A stretch of 64,000 nucleotides of DNA, taken from positions 434,001 to 498,000 of the forward strand of contig CAWJFW010000003.1 in NCBI GenBank assembly GCA_963842305.1, written 5' to 3'. The notes under the pieces are model-generated. The model was not told the DNA's origin. It made no database searches and worked only from the letters and a program-made list of their open reading frames with translations. Below are positions 27,900-36,204 of this stretch, in pieces. The translations under genes were made by a program, and so were the position numbers. Numbering within the stretch: the first letter of the stretch is position 1; every line of letters begins with the position of its first letter. The DNA is from JAIBJN01 sp963842305. Its GTDB lineage: Bacteria; Actinomycetota; Thermoleophilia; Gaiellales; Gaiellaceae.

Positions 27900-28460
27900 C
27901 TACTCCTCCCCCGAGAAGCGCACCGGCTCGCCACCCAGCGGGTAGTCCTTACGGAGTGGATGCCCTTCCCAGTCGTCCTCCATGAGGATGCGGACGAGGT
28001 TGGGGTGGCCGTCGAACGGGATGCCGAGCAAGTCCCAGGCCTCGCGCTCGTGCCAGTCGGCGGTCGGCCAGACCCGAACGAGGCTTGGCACGGTCTCGCC
28101 GTCCTCGCACCAGGCCTGCAGGCGCAGGCGGGGCGCCTCGGTCGCTCCCGAGGCCACCTTCAGCAGGTGATATGAGACCGAGAAGCGGTTCGGCTTCGGA
28201 ACGGGCTGCTGCTGGAGCCCCCAGGAGCCGGGGCTGTTGAGATCGCGCCCGCGCGGGTCGCCCCAGTAGCCGGCGACGCGCGGGCTGTCCCAGCCCAGGT
28301 AGTCCGTGACCGAGATGTCGGAGAGGAAGTTGAAGCCCGCCTCGTCGCGCAACCAGGTCGCCGCCTGGACCAGCTGGTCGCGCTCGACGACCACTGTGGT
28401 CTCGCCCTGCGCGACCCGCTCCTCGACAAAGCCCGGCGTCCCCGCGAGCGTGGTGCTCAC
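27900..28460 (-). CDS. nuoC: NADH-quinone oxidoreductase subunit C (30-kDa type)
   Basis: A 186-residue peripheral subunit with the family signature ADWHEREAWDLLGIPFDGHPNLVRILMEDDWEGHPLRKDYPLGGEPV at the C-terminus. The start is the GTG at 28460, overlapping the nuoB stop (GTGA). An in-frame open extension to 29117 lies inside nuoB and is rejected. A central insertion (GYWGDPRGRDLNSPGSWGLQQQPVPKPNR) is longer than in the E. coli homologue. Confidence 0.94.
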   Translation of the reverse strand: MSTTLAGTPGFVEERVAQGETTVVVERDQLVQAATWLRDEAGFNFLSDISVTDYLGWDSPRVAGYWGDPRGRDLNSPGSWGLQQQPVPKPNRFSVSYHLLKVASGATEAPRLRLQAWCEDGETVPSLVRVWPTADWHEREAWDLLGIPFDGHPNLVRILMEDDWEGHPLRKDYPLGGEPVRFSGEE

Positions 28461-29038
28461 TCGGCGACCCCGCGAATCTCGTACGCGGGCGGCACGCCGG
28501 CCTGGATCTTCTCCTGCAGGCGGACGATCCCCTCGAGGAGCGCCTCGGGCCGGGGCGGGCAGCCGGGCACATGGATGTCGACCGCGACGATCTTGTCGAC
28601 GCCCTGGAGGATCGCGTAGTTGTTGAACATCCCGCCCGAACTCGCGCAGGCGCCCATCGCGATCACCCACTTCGGTTGCAGCATCTGGTCGTAGATCTCG
28701 CGTAACGGCTTCGCCATCTTGTGCGCGACCCGCCCCGAGACGATGAGGAGGTCGGCCTGGCGCGGAGACGAGCGGAACACCTCGGCCCCGAAGCGGGCGA
28801 CGTCGTAGCGCGCGGAGACGATCGACATCATCTCGATCGCACAGCAGGCGAGCCCGAACGTGTCCGGCCAGATCGAGTAGCCCTGCGCCCATGCCACCGC
28901 CTTCCCGACCGTCGTGAGGAGGAGACGTTCCTCGAGCTCGTCCGCGCCCAGCTCCTTCTCGAAGACGCTCGGCCCTCGCTCTGCCATGAGCGTCCGCTCG
29001 GACTGGAGGCCGTAGTCGGCGAGCCGCTTGCGCTTCAC
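28457..29038 (-). CDS. nuoB: NADH-quinone oxidoreductase subunit B ([4Fe-4S] N2)
   Basis: A 193-residue subunit binding the terminal cluster N2 next to quinone. Ligand motifs: TFGLACCAIEMM (tandem Cys), GACASSGGMF and PGCPPRPEALLEGI. The GTG at 29038 overlaps the nuoA stop as GTGA and gives a 17-residue basic leader before MAERGPS. The ATG at 28986 is an alternative start. Coupling to nuoA favours the longer form. Confidence 0.94.
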   Translation of the reverse strand: MKRKRLADYGLQSERTLMAERGPSVFEKELGADELEERLLLTTVGKAVAWAQGYSIWPDTFGLACCAIEMMSIVSARYDVARFGAEVFRSSPRQADLLIVSGRVAHKMAKPLREIYDQMLQPKWVIAMGACASSGGMFNNYAILQGVDKIVAVDIHVPGCPPRPEALLEGIVRLQEKIQAGVPPAYEIRGVAE

Positions 29039-29421
29039 CGCCACTCGAGCGCACCCCGCTTCCAGACGTACACGTACGCGATGGCGAGGATCGCGATGAA
29101 GAAACCGAACTCCGCAAGGGCGAACGTCCCGACCTCGTCGAGAACGACCGCCACCGGATACAGGAAGACGATCTCGATGTCGAAGACGATGAAGAGCATC
29201 GCCGTCAGGTAGAAGCTGACCGTGAACCGCTGCTGCTTGGGCGGGCCCGTCGAGACGCCCGACTCGAAGGGCATTCGCTGGGCCTTGGGGGCGGACTGCT
29301 TGCGCCGCGTCGAGAACGCGAACGAGGCGAAGAGCATCGACGCCGGGATCGCCGCCGCGAGGAGCGCGTAGAGGAGGAACGGAAACCAATCGTCAAGCGC
29401 GGCGAGAAGCACGGCCTGCAC
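29035..29421 (-). CDS. nuoA: NADH-quinone oxidoreductase subunit A
   Basis: First gene of the Complex I operon, a three-helix membrane subunit of about 128 residues (PFLLYALLAAAIPASMLFASF, YLTAMLFIVFDIEIVFLYPVAVV with conserved Asp/Glu, FFIAILAIAYVYVWKRG) and the quinone-loop motif MPFESGV. Two in-frame starts lie upstream (29430 ATG, 29442 GTG). I prefer the GTG at 29421 because TAGGAT at 29429-29434 sits exactly 7 nt before it and overlaps the ATG, so a leaderless mRNA would begin at 29421. Confidence 0.92.
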   Translation of the reverse strand: MQAVLLAALDDWFPFLLYALLAAAIPASMLFASFAFSTRRKQSAPKAQRMPFESGVSTGPPKQQRFTVSFYLTAMLFIVFDIEIVFLYPVAVVLDEVGTFALAEFGFFIAILAIAYVYVWKRGALEWR

Positions 29422-29559
29422 ATCGGGCATCCTAGCGCTCACAAGTTGTCTGCGCGGGACGACGGAAACCGGCTCTGCGCCTGGGGAAACGACGTGCTAC
29501 GGGCGTCACAAAGTCGGGCTCTTTGGTGCCGCGGATGCCATTGCTACACTCAGACCGAG

Positions 29560-29958
29560 ATGGTCACTGTCACCGAGAACGCCGCGGCGAAGATCAAGGA
29601 ACTGATGGCGCAGGAGCCCGAAGGTGATGTCAGCGTCCTTCGGATCGCGGTTCAGGGGGGCGGTTGCTCGGGCTTCCAGTACGCGCTCGGCTTCGACCGC
29701 GGCCCGCAGGACGGCGACAACGAGGTCGAGATGCACGGCGTTCGCGTCGTCGTCGACCCGTTCAGCGCGCCGTACCTTACGGGCTCGGAGATCGATTTCG
29801 TGGATGCCCTGATGGGTGCGGGTTTCGCGATCAACAACCCGAACGTGCAGGCGGCCTGTGGGTGCGGGTCGTCCTTCCAGGCGAAGGACGAGGCCGGCGG
29901 CGAGCCGGCGGCGGCGCACGCCGGCGGCAGCGACTGCGGCGCCGGCTGCTCCCACTGA
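29560..29958 (+). CDS. erpA: HesB/IscA/ErpA-type iron-sulfur carrier
   Basis: A 132-residue A-type carrier that accepts a nascent Fe-S cluster and delivers it to target enzymes such as the Complex I subunits encoded next door. The three cluster Cys are visible in GGGCSGFQYALGF and ACGCGSSF. The tail is Ala/Gly-rich and ends with two more Cys (GGSDCGAGCSH), an extension unusual for the family that could bind metal. The ATG at 29560 lies 9 nt after TACACT (29545-29550), so leaderless expression is likely. It is divergent from nuoA by about 140 bp. Confidence 0.88.
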   Translation: MVTVTENAAAKIKELMAQEPEGDVSVLRIAVQGGGCSGFQYALGFDRGPQDGDNEVEMHGVRVVVDPFSAPYLTGSEIDFVDALMGAGFAINNPNVQAACGCGSSFQAKDEAGGEPAAAHAGGSDCGAGCSH

Positions 29959-29983
29959 ACGCGCCGGGTAATCTGACGTCGCC

Positions 29984-30994
29984 TTGAGCGACCACCACGT
30001 CGTCGACATCACCGTCATCGGCGCCGGCCCCGTTGGGCTCGCTGTCGCGTACTACGCAGGGCATCGAGATGCGTCTGTCAGGATCGTCGAGAGCCTCGGC
30101 CAGCTCGGCGGCCAGGTGGCTGCCGTCTACCCGGAGAAGCACGTCTACGACGTCGCCGGCCACCCGAAGATCCAGGGCCAGGCGCTTGTCGACCTCTGTG
30201 TCGAACAGGGTCTCCAGTTCGGCGCCGAGGTCTTCCTGGCCCAGGAGGTGAAGAATCTCCAGCGGGTCGGGGTCAACGGCGAGGAGCAGCTGATCCTCAC
30301 CACCCACCAGGGCGAGGCGTTCCCAACCCGCATGCTGATCGTCACGGCGGGTCACGGGGCGTTTGAGCCCCGCAAGCTCGAGATCGATGACATCGACAAC
30401 TGGGAGGGCCGCGGGCTCCACTACTTCGTCAGAAGGAAGGAGGTCTTCCGCGACAAGTCCTGCGTGATCGTCGGCGGAGGCGACTCCGCGCTCGACTGGA
30501 CGCTCGGCCTCCAGGACACTGCCCGTCTGCCGGTCACGCTCGTCCACCGGCGTGAGCGGTTCCGTGCGCTCGAGACTTCCGTGAAGGAGGCGCGCGCCCT
30601 CGAGGACCAGGGCGCGGTCCGCATCTGTATCCCCGCCGAGGTGCGCGGCGTGCGAGGCGACGGCGAAATCGAGGCGGTAACGCTCGAGGACACGGCGACC
30701 GGAGAGCTCTTCGACGTCGAGTGCGACGCGCTCATCACGCTTCTCGGCTTCCACTCCCACCTCGGCTCGATCGCCGACTGGGGCCTTGAGCTCCACGGCA
30801 AGCGCCAGGTGCTCGTCGACCCCTCGACGATGGAGACGACGATCGCGGGCGTCTACGCGGCGGGCGACGTTGCCGGCTACGAGGGCAAGATCACCCTGAT
30901 CTCGGTCGGCTTCGGCGAGGCGGCCATCGCCGCGAACCAGGCGGTCGCCAGGATTCGCGGCGAGAAGGTCCAGCCGAAGTACTCGACGGACTAG
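29984..30994 (+). CDS. Ferredoxin-NADP+ reductase type 2 / thioredoxin-reductase-like flavoprotein
   Basis: A 336-residue flavoprotein with an N-terminal FAD site (ITVIGAGPVGLAVAYYAG), SLGQLGGQVAAVYPEKHVYDVAGHPKIQGQ, an NADPH site (SCVIVGGGDSALDW, VTLVHRRERFRA) and a terminal FAD motif (VYAAGDVAGYEGKITLISVGFGEAAIAANQA). The redox CxxC of thioredoxin reductase is absent, as in YumC-type ferredoxin-NADP reductases, so electron exchange with ferredoxin is the likely role. A TTG at 29984 lies 9 nt after TAATCT (29969-29974) and 25 nt after the ErpA-type gene. Confidence 0.88.
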   Translation: MSDHHVVDITVIGAGPVGLAVAYYAGHRDASVRIVESLGQLGGQVAAVYPEKHVYDVAGHPKIQGQALVDLCVEQGLQFGAEVFLAQEVKNLQRVGVNGEEQLILTTHQGEAFPTRMLIVTAGHGAFEPRKLEIDDIDNWEGRGLHYFVRRKEVFRDKSCVIVGGGDSALDWTLGLQDTARLPVTLVHRRERFRALETSVKEARALEDQGAVRICIPAEVRGVRGDGEIEAVTLEDTATGELFDVECDALITLLGFHSHLGSIADWGLELHGKRQVLVDPSTMETTIAGVYAAGDVAGYEGKITLISVGFGEAAIAANQAVARIRGEKVQPKYSTD

Positions 30995-31047
30995 CCCGCG
31001 GTCGATCGCGACACTTTCGGCGCAGCCCGTGCGCCCACCCGCGCGGA

Positions 31048-31091
31048 TCTCGCCGGTACGCTCGGAAGCGGGTGGTGGGCCGGGGTGCCCC
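31048..31091. repeat. 44-nt intergenic element, copy 2 (upstream of fumC)
   Basis: This is the second copy of the element at 24747-24790, with 40 of 44 positions identical on the plus strand. It contains TACGCT, GGAAGCGGGTGGTGGGC and a GGGC-loop-GCCC hairpin. It ends 47 bp before the fumC GTG, in the same orientation as fumC, within the 144-bp gap after the reductase gene. In both copies the flanks can pair imperfectly (here GCGCGGATC with GATCGCGC). Function unknown. Confidence 0.7.
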
Positions 31092-31138
31092 TGGTGAACA
31101 GGCGTGATCGCGCACCGACGGCGACTAGACTCCCGGTC

Positions 31139-32464
31139 GTGGGCGAGACCGTTCCGAGTGAGCTCTGGGGAGGCGAGACGAGGAAGGCAGTCCAGAACTT
31201 CACCGTCTCCGGAGAGCCGATTCCCGTGCCGGTCGCACGCTGGCTCGGGCGCATCAAGGCGGCCTCTGCGCGCGTGAACGGCGAGCTCGGGCTTCTCGAG
31301 GCCGAGAAGGCCGAGCGCATCGCGCAGGCAGCCGAACGCGTGGCGGCCGGCGAGTTCGACGACCAGTTCCCCATCGACGTCTTCCAGACCGGGTCGGGGA
31401 CCTCCTCGAACATGAACGCGAACGAGGTGATCGCCTCGCTCGCGGGCGCCGACGTCCACGCGAACGACGATGTGAACATGGGGCAGTCGTCCAACGACGT
31501 GTTCCCCTCAGCCGTTCATCTCGCGGCTCTGGAGCAGCTCGTCGAGGGACTGATCCCGAGCCTCATCATCCTGGCCGAGGCGCTCGAGCGGAAATCGATC
31601 GAATTCGCGGATCTCGTCAAGTCCGGGCGGACCCACTTGATGGACGCCGTGCCGGTCACGCTCGGGCAGGAGTTCGGCGGCTACGCGGCCCAGGTCCGAG
31701 AGGGGATCGCGCGGGTCGAGTCCACGCTCGGACGGGTCGGGCAGATCCCTCTCGGGGGGACGGCGACCGGCACGGGCCTCAACACCCATCTGGAGTTCGC
31801 CGAGCGGGTGCGCGCGAAGCTCTCGGAGGAAACCGGGCTCGCCATCCTTCCTCCGGCGGATCCCTTCGAGGCGACGGCCGCCCGCGACGCGCTCGTCGAG
31901 GTCTCCGGCGCGCTCAAGACCGTGGCCGTCTCGCTGACGAAGATCGCGAACGACCTTCGGCTCATGGGCTCCGGCCCGCGGGCGGGCCTTGCCGAGATCG
32001 TGCTTCCAGAGCTGCAGAAGGGCAGCTCGATCATGCCTGGCAAGGTCAACCCGGTCATCCCTGAAGTCGTGACGCAGGTCGCCGCACAGGTGATCGGAAA
32101 CGACACCGCGATCACCGTCGGCGGGCTGCAGGGCCACTTCGAGCTGAACGTGTTCGTTCCGATGATCGCCCGGAACCTGCTCGGGTCGATCAGCCTGCTG
32201 GCGGCCGCGTCGAGGCTTCTGGCCGAGAAGTGCGTCGACGGGATCGAGCCGAACCGGGAGACGCTCGAGCGGTACGCGGAGTTGACGCTCTCGGCCGCGA
32301 CCGCGCTCAATCCGCACATCGGTTACGACCGGGCGACCGAGATCGTGAAGGAAGCCGCGGCATCCGGGCGCTCGCTGCGCGAGGTCGCGCGCGAGCTCGG
32401 CGTCGACGAGGAGATTCTCGAGCAGGCGCTCGACTACCGCGGCATGGCGCGCCCGCACGACTAG
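31139..32464 (+). CDS. fumC: Class II fumarate hydratase
   Basis: A 441-residue member of the fumarase/aspartase superfamily. It contains FQTGSGTSSNMNANEVIA, VNMGQSSNDVFPSAVH, KSGRTHLMDAVPVTLGQEFGGY and the signature GSSIMPGKVNP with the catalytic Ser loop. It interconverts fumarate and malate in the TCA cycle. The GTG at 31139 is preferred to the upstream ATG-like start at 31085, because conserved sequence begins there and TAGACT (31126-31131) lies 7 nt before it. A subtilase follows with an abrupt junction. Confidence 0.95.
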   Translation: MGETVPSELWGGETRKAVQNFTVSGEPIPVPVARWLGRIKAASARVNGELGLLEAEKAERIAQAAERVAAGEFDDQFPIDVFQTGSGTSSNMNANEVIASLAGADVHANDDVNMGQSSNDVFPSAVHLAALEQLVEGLIPSLIILAEALERKSIEFADLVKSGRTHLMDAVPVTLGQEFGGYAAQVREGIARVESTLGRVGQIPLGGTATGTGLNTHLEFAERVRAKLSEETGLAILPPADPFEATAARDALVEVSGALKTVAVSLTKIANDLRLMGSGPRAGLAEIVLPELQKGSSIMPGKVNPVIPEVVTQVAAQVIGNDTAITVGGLQGHFELNVFVPMIARNLLGSISLLAAASRLLAEKCVDGIEPNRETLERYAELTLSAATALNPHIGYDRATEIVKEAAASGRSLREVARELGVDEEILEQALDYRGMARPHD

Positions 32465-32560
32465 CCCCCGACGCGCCGGCGCATTCCGGATCCGGAGATC
32501 GCCAAGAGGCCTTCGACGGCGGCGACACGGGACGCCTTCGCCCAGCTGAAGGGTCGCGAG

Positions 32561-35500
32561 GTGCCGTACGGCCAGGCTCCGCAGCCGAAGGGCTCGAACT
32601 TCGACGCGCTCAAGCAGCTGGGCGTCCTCGACGCCAAGACGCACGATTTTGCCGATGCCTGGAATGCCGGCTTCGCCGGCGAAGGGACGACCGTGGGCGT
32701 CCTCGACGGCGGCACCGACTTCGGCCACCCTGACCTCCTCGGCACCTGGCAGACGTGGAGCGGTGCGACCGACGCAGGCATCACCGACGACGGCTGGAAC
32801 GGCTGGCCGAAGGCCTTCGACCCGTACGGGACGCTGGTCTGGCTCGTCGCGCCGGACTTCGTCGAGCAGGGGCTGACCTGGTACACGGTCACCCAGGCCA
32901 AGGCTTCGTACCAGAAGGGCACCGACGCGCGGAAGGGGATCTCCCGCGTCACCTTCGACACCCGCACCGGGCCGTCGCGCAACTTTGCCGCGCCGGATGG
33001 GTTCAATACGCACGAGTACCGCTTCCCGACGAAATGGAGCAAGTCCGGGACGGTGCGGCTCGGTAGCCATCCGGACGACTACCTCCTCGCGCTCTACGAG
33101 GAGCGGCCGGCCTTCCTGGTCGCCGACCCGAACACGGCGGGCGTCTACGACACGGTCTACGTCGACCTCGACGACGACTACGACTTCTCCGACGAGAAGC
33201 CGGTGACGAAGGCCTCGCCTTCCGCGTATCGCGACATGAACGGGGACGGGTACCTCGACGTCTCCGGGGGTCTCCTCTACTACATCTCCGACGGTACCGG
33301 TGCCGCGGGAACCCAGGCTCCGGGCGGCATGCTCGCGTTCGGGCTCTCGATCCGAGCCGCCTCCGGCCAGCTCCTCGCATGGTCGGGCGACTACGACCCC
33401 GGCATCGAAGGTCACGGCACCCTGACGGCGTCGAACGTCGTCGGCCAGGGCGTGATCAACGGCCTGGCGCCCTGCTTCCAGGATCTCGGCGGCACCCCTG
33501 GTGCCCAGCCCTGCGGCCATGGCCGAAAGAGCGGCGGCACGTATCCCGGAGCGGTCATCGGCGGGGCCCCGAAGGCGAAGCTCGCGCCGTTCGGCGACAT
33601 CTACTTCTCGTTTGATTTCTCGACCCAGTTCGGGTACTTCCTGTCGACGCGCAACGGCGTCGACGTGACGACGAACTCCTACGGGGATTCCTCCGTCGAC
33701 AACGACGGCTTCGACGCGGCGAGTCAGGAGGCCGACATCTGGCACTCGGGCAGCCGGACGACGCCGTTGTTCTCGACCGGAAACGGGGCGCCCGGCTACG
33801 GGACGACGGCACCGCCGTCGCCCTTGAGCGGGATCAAAGTCGGAGCCTCGACCCAGTTCGGCGGCACCGGGTGGGACTCGATCGCGAACGAGAGTCAGAT
33901 CGTCGACGACGACGTGATGGTGTGGTCGAACCGCGGACCTGGAGCCACGGGTGCGCCAGGAGTCGACGTCGTCGCCGACGGCGCTTTCTCCGCAGGCGAC
34001 TCGACGCTCAACACCGTCCTCGACGGCCAAGTCGCCTGGGAGACCTGGGGCGGAACGAGTCGTTCGGCCCCGGTGGCAGGGGCGGCGACCGCGCTCGTAT
34101 ACCAGGCCTACCGCTCGACCCATCCGGGCCCGGTACCCGCGAACTTCTGGAACCGCTCGAAGGAGATCCTCAAGTCGTCGGCCGACGATCTGGGTTACGA
34201 CAGCTGGACGCAGGGAGCGGGCTCCGTCAACGCCGCACGCGCCGTGCAGCTCGCGGCCGGCGCTGCGGGCGCCACCGTCTCGCCGAGCGAGTGGCGGGCC
34301 GGCGACTACCGCGGCACCGAGTACGGCGTGTTCACGCACACGATGTCGCCGGGCGAGAGTGACTCCCAGACCTTCGCCATCGGCGGCCCGGGCACGTGGA
34401 ACGTCTCCGACCGCTTCCTGACGAAGACGTTCTCGGAAACCGCCGACTTCACGAGCGAGCCCCTTGCGGAAGAGAGCGAGTACAACTTTAACGCCCCCGA
34501 CTACCTGATGAACATCAGCGACCTTGTGCGGAGCCATCCGGACGCGGATCTGATGGTCGTCCGGGCGAACTACCCACGCTCGCAGTTCGACGGCGACGGG
34601 GACTACGTCGCCGACCAGTCGTGGCGCCTCCTGACCTACAACTGGACGGACATCGACGGCGACGGCCGGTTGTGGGTGGACAAGAACGGCAACGGCGTTG
34701 TGAACCACAAGCAGAAGAGCTCGAGCACGAACATCGACGACAACCTCGACCTCAACTTCGGTGCGTCGGAGATGGACGAGTTCGAGTATGTCCGCTTCAT
34801 GTACCACCGGCCCGGGGCGAACACGCTGCAGTCCTTCGTTCGCGACCCGGCCGGACGCATGGCGGACGGGTTGTATGTCGGGCTGCAGCACCCGGACCGC
34901 GACTCCGCGATCGACACCACGGACTTCAAGATCCAGATCGATTTCTACGAGAACGTCGACTGGCCGTGGGTGAGCACCCCGAGCACGGCGTCGGGATCCC
35001 TGACGGCGAGCATCGCCGTACCGGCCGAGACGCCGTACGGGCTCTACGACGGCGCCATCGTGCTCGAGGACGGCGCCAACCACGTCGTCGTGCCGGTCTC
35101 GGTGGCGGTCGCGGCCGACGTGCCGCAGGATGCAGCAGGCAAGATCAACGGCAACCTCCGCTTCGGGGGCGCCGACGTCGCCACCGCGCAGTCGAACATG
35201 CTGTACAACAATGGCGCCGTCTTCGGCGCCAACGACTGGACCTGGCGTGAAGAGTCAGGCGATTGGCGCTTCTACTTCATGGACGTCGCCAAGGCTCCGC
35301 CGCCGGGGACGCTCTTCCTGACGGACACCACGTGGGATGATCCCGCACCGTACACGGACCTCGACACGCTGATCTTCGGGCGGTCGGTGAACGAGTACCA
35401 GGTGTCCGGCTCCACGTCGCCGATCTACGCGCCGTACATCCTCGATACCGTCGGAGCGAGCGCCCGTGCCTACCTCGGTACGGGCACGTGGGCCTTCGAC

Positions 35501-36202
35501 ACGGCCACCGGCGGCGCCGAGGAGTTGGTCACCGGGCCGGCCCAGGAGGGCCTGCACGCGGTGGTGCAGCACCAGGTGGGCTTCGACGGGGACAAGTTCT
35601 ACGTCCCATTCGAGACCCACGTCGGGGCGGCGAGCGTCGCGCCGACGAGCGTGGAGCAGGCGACCGCGGCCGACACGGGCAGCTTCGACGTCACCTTCGA
35701 GGCGACCCTCGACCTGCCCGGGCTGACCGCCGCGGCCTACGGCCTCAGCCAGCCGACGACGACGATCGAGACCGCGCAGCAGGACGACCCGGACGACCCG
35801 GCGTCGGCGAGCGTCAAGGAGTCGGTCGTGATCAACCACGCCTCGAGCGCGGTCTTCGAGGTTCACCTTCCGGGCAACGACCTCGACCTGTACGTCGTGA
35901 AGGACGGCCAGATCGTCGGTTCGTCGACGACGGCGACCGGCGACGAGCGGGTCGAGCTCGTCCTACCCGCGGACGGGACGTACGAGGTCTGGGTCCAGGT
36001 CTCCCCTCTTGACACTCTTGTCGTAGTGTCATTAACTCTGGGGCCCACCGCGTCATCGGGACGGCGCGAGGGGAGAGCTCTCGAGCCGAGCCGTCAGGGG
36101 TCGCCCGTGGCGGCCTTCCGGGCCGACGTTGGGGGGAGGAGCGGCGGACAGGAGCCGTCGATCGGCGGCTCCTACCGCTCCGTCCGACCTAGAGTCGCCT
36201 GA
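32561..36202 (+). CDS. Subtilisin-like serine protease (S8), apparently truncated at both ends
   Basis: A 1,213-residue S8 protease. The catalytic triad is visible: Asp49 (TVGVLDGGTDFGHPDL), His285 (EGHGTLTAS) and Ser500 (GGTSRSAPVAG), with oxyanion Asn about 408 (FSTGNGAPG). About 200 residues lie between Asp and His. Asp-rich calcium-type motifs occur (DMNGDGYLD, DIDGDGRL, DKNGNGV). Residues about 1100-1150 resemble a PPC-type beta domain. There is no signal peptide: coding-like sequence continues upstream of the GTG right to the fumC stop with no start codon. After residue 1147 rare codons (GTA, TCA, TTA) and a promoter-like sequence appear. The protein may therefore be non-functional or misassembled. 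Confidence 0.8.
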   Translation: MPYGQAPQPKGSNFDALKQLGVLDAKTHDFADAWNAGFAGEGTTVGVLDGGTDFGHPDLLGTWQTWSGATDAGITDDGWNGWPKAFDPYGTLVWLVAPDFVEQGLTWYTVTQAKASYQKGTDARKGISRVTFDTRTGPSRNFAAPDGFNTHEYRFPTKWSKSGTVRLGSHPDDYLLALYEERPAFLVADPNTAGVYDTVYVDLDDDYDFSDEKPVTKASPSAYRDMNGDGYLDVSGGLLYYISDGTGAAGTQAPGGMLAFGLSIRAASGQLLAWSGDYDPGIEGHGTLTASNVVGQGVINGLAPCFQDLGGTPGAQPCGHGRKSGGTYPGAVIGGAPKAKLAPFGDIYFSFDFSTQFGYFLSTRNGVDVTTNSYGDSSVDNDGFDAASQEADIWHSGSRTTPLFSTGNGAPGYGTTAPPSPLSGIKVGASTQFGGTGWDSIANESQIVDDDVMVWSNRGPGATGAPGVDVVADGAFSAGDSTLNTVLDGQVAWETWGGTSRSAPVAGAATALVYQAYRSTHPGPVPANFWNRSKEILKSSADDLGYDSWTQGAGSVNAARAVQLAAGAAGATVSPSEWRAGDYRGTEYGVFTHTMSPGESDSQTFAIGGPGTWNVSDRFLTKTFSETADFTSEPLAEESEYNFNAPDYLMNISDLVRSHPDADLMVVRANYPRSQFDGDGDYVADQSWRLLTYNWTDIDGDGRLWVDKNGNGVVNHKQKSSSTNIDDNLDLNFGASEMDEFEYVRFMYHRPGANTLQSFVRDPAGRMADGLYVGLQHPDRDSAIDTTDFKIQIDFYENVDWPWVSTPSTASGSLTASIAVPAETPYGLYDGAIVLEDGANHVVVPVSVAVAADVPQDAAGKINGNLRFGGADVATAQSNMLYNNGAVFGANDWTWREESGDWRFYFMDVAKAPPPGTLFLTDTTWDDPAPYTDLDTLIFGRSVNEYQVSGSTSPIYAPYILDTVGASARAYLGTGTWAFDTATGGAEELVTGPAQEGLHAVVQHQVGFDGDKFYVPFETHVGAASVAPTSVEQATAADTGSFDVTFEATLDLPGLTAAAYGLSQPTTTIETAQQDDPDDPASASVKESVVINHASSAVFEVHLPGNDLDLYVVKDGQIVGSSTTATGDERVELVLPADGTYEVWVQVSPLDTLVVVSLTLGPTASSGRREGRALEPSRQGSPVAAFRADVGGRSGGQEPSIGGSYRSVRPRVA
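36009..36037 (+). promoter_or_regulatory. Candidate sigma70-type promoter with internal operator
   Basis: A perfect TTGACA (36009-36014) is followed by a 17-nt spacer and TTAACT (36032-36037). A 7-bp inverted repeat, TGACACT-N8-AGTGTCA (36010-36031), spans the -35 box and spacer. The block is AT-rich against its surroundings and lies inside the 3' end of the subtilase ORF, where codon use is abnormal. Confidence 0.45.
36044..36172 (+). ncRNA. Possible small structured RNA (speculative)
   Basis: Downstream of the promoter-like block, the sequence can form several hairpins: the self-complementary GAGAGCTCTC, CGGCCTTCCGGGCCG, and the terminal GGAGCCGTCGATCGGCGGCTCC at 36151-36172. No sensible protein is encoded, and the ORF reading through it is Arg/Gly/Ser-rich with no family resemblance. 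There is no U-tract after the last hairpin. It matches no RNA family I recognise. Confidence 0.25.
36151..36172. terminator. Hairpin between convergent subtilase and lipA
   Basis: GGAGCCGTCGATCGGCGGCTCC folds into a stem of about 9 bp with one G-T wobble, symmetrical enough to act on both strands. It lies 33 bp past the lipA stop on the minus strand. No poly-U tract follows, so termination is an inference from position. Confidence 0.4.
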
Positions 36203-36204
36203 TC

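Noticed and set aside
31508..35083. A 1,191-codon minus-strand ORF across fumC and the subtilase
   Set aside because: It is antisense to two genes with clear catalytic motifs, is rich in Arg/Val/Gly/Ala with no family resemblance, and arises from GC-rich codon structure.
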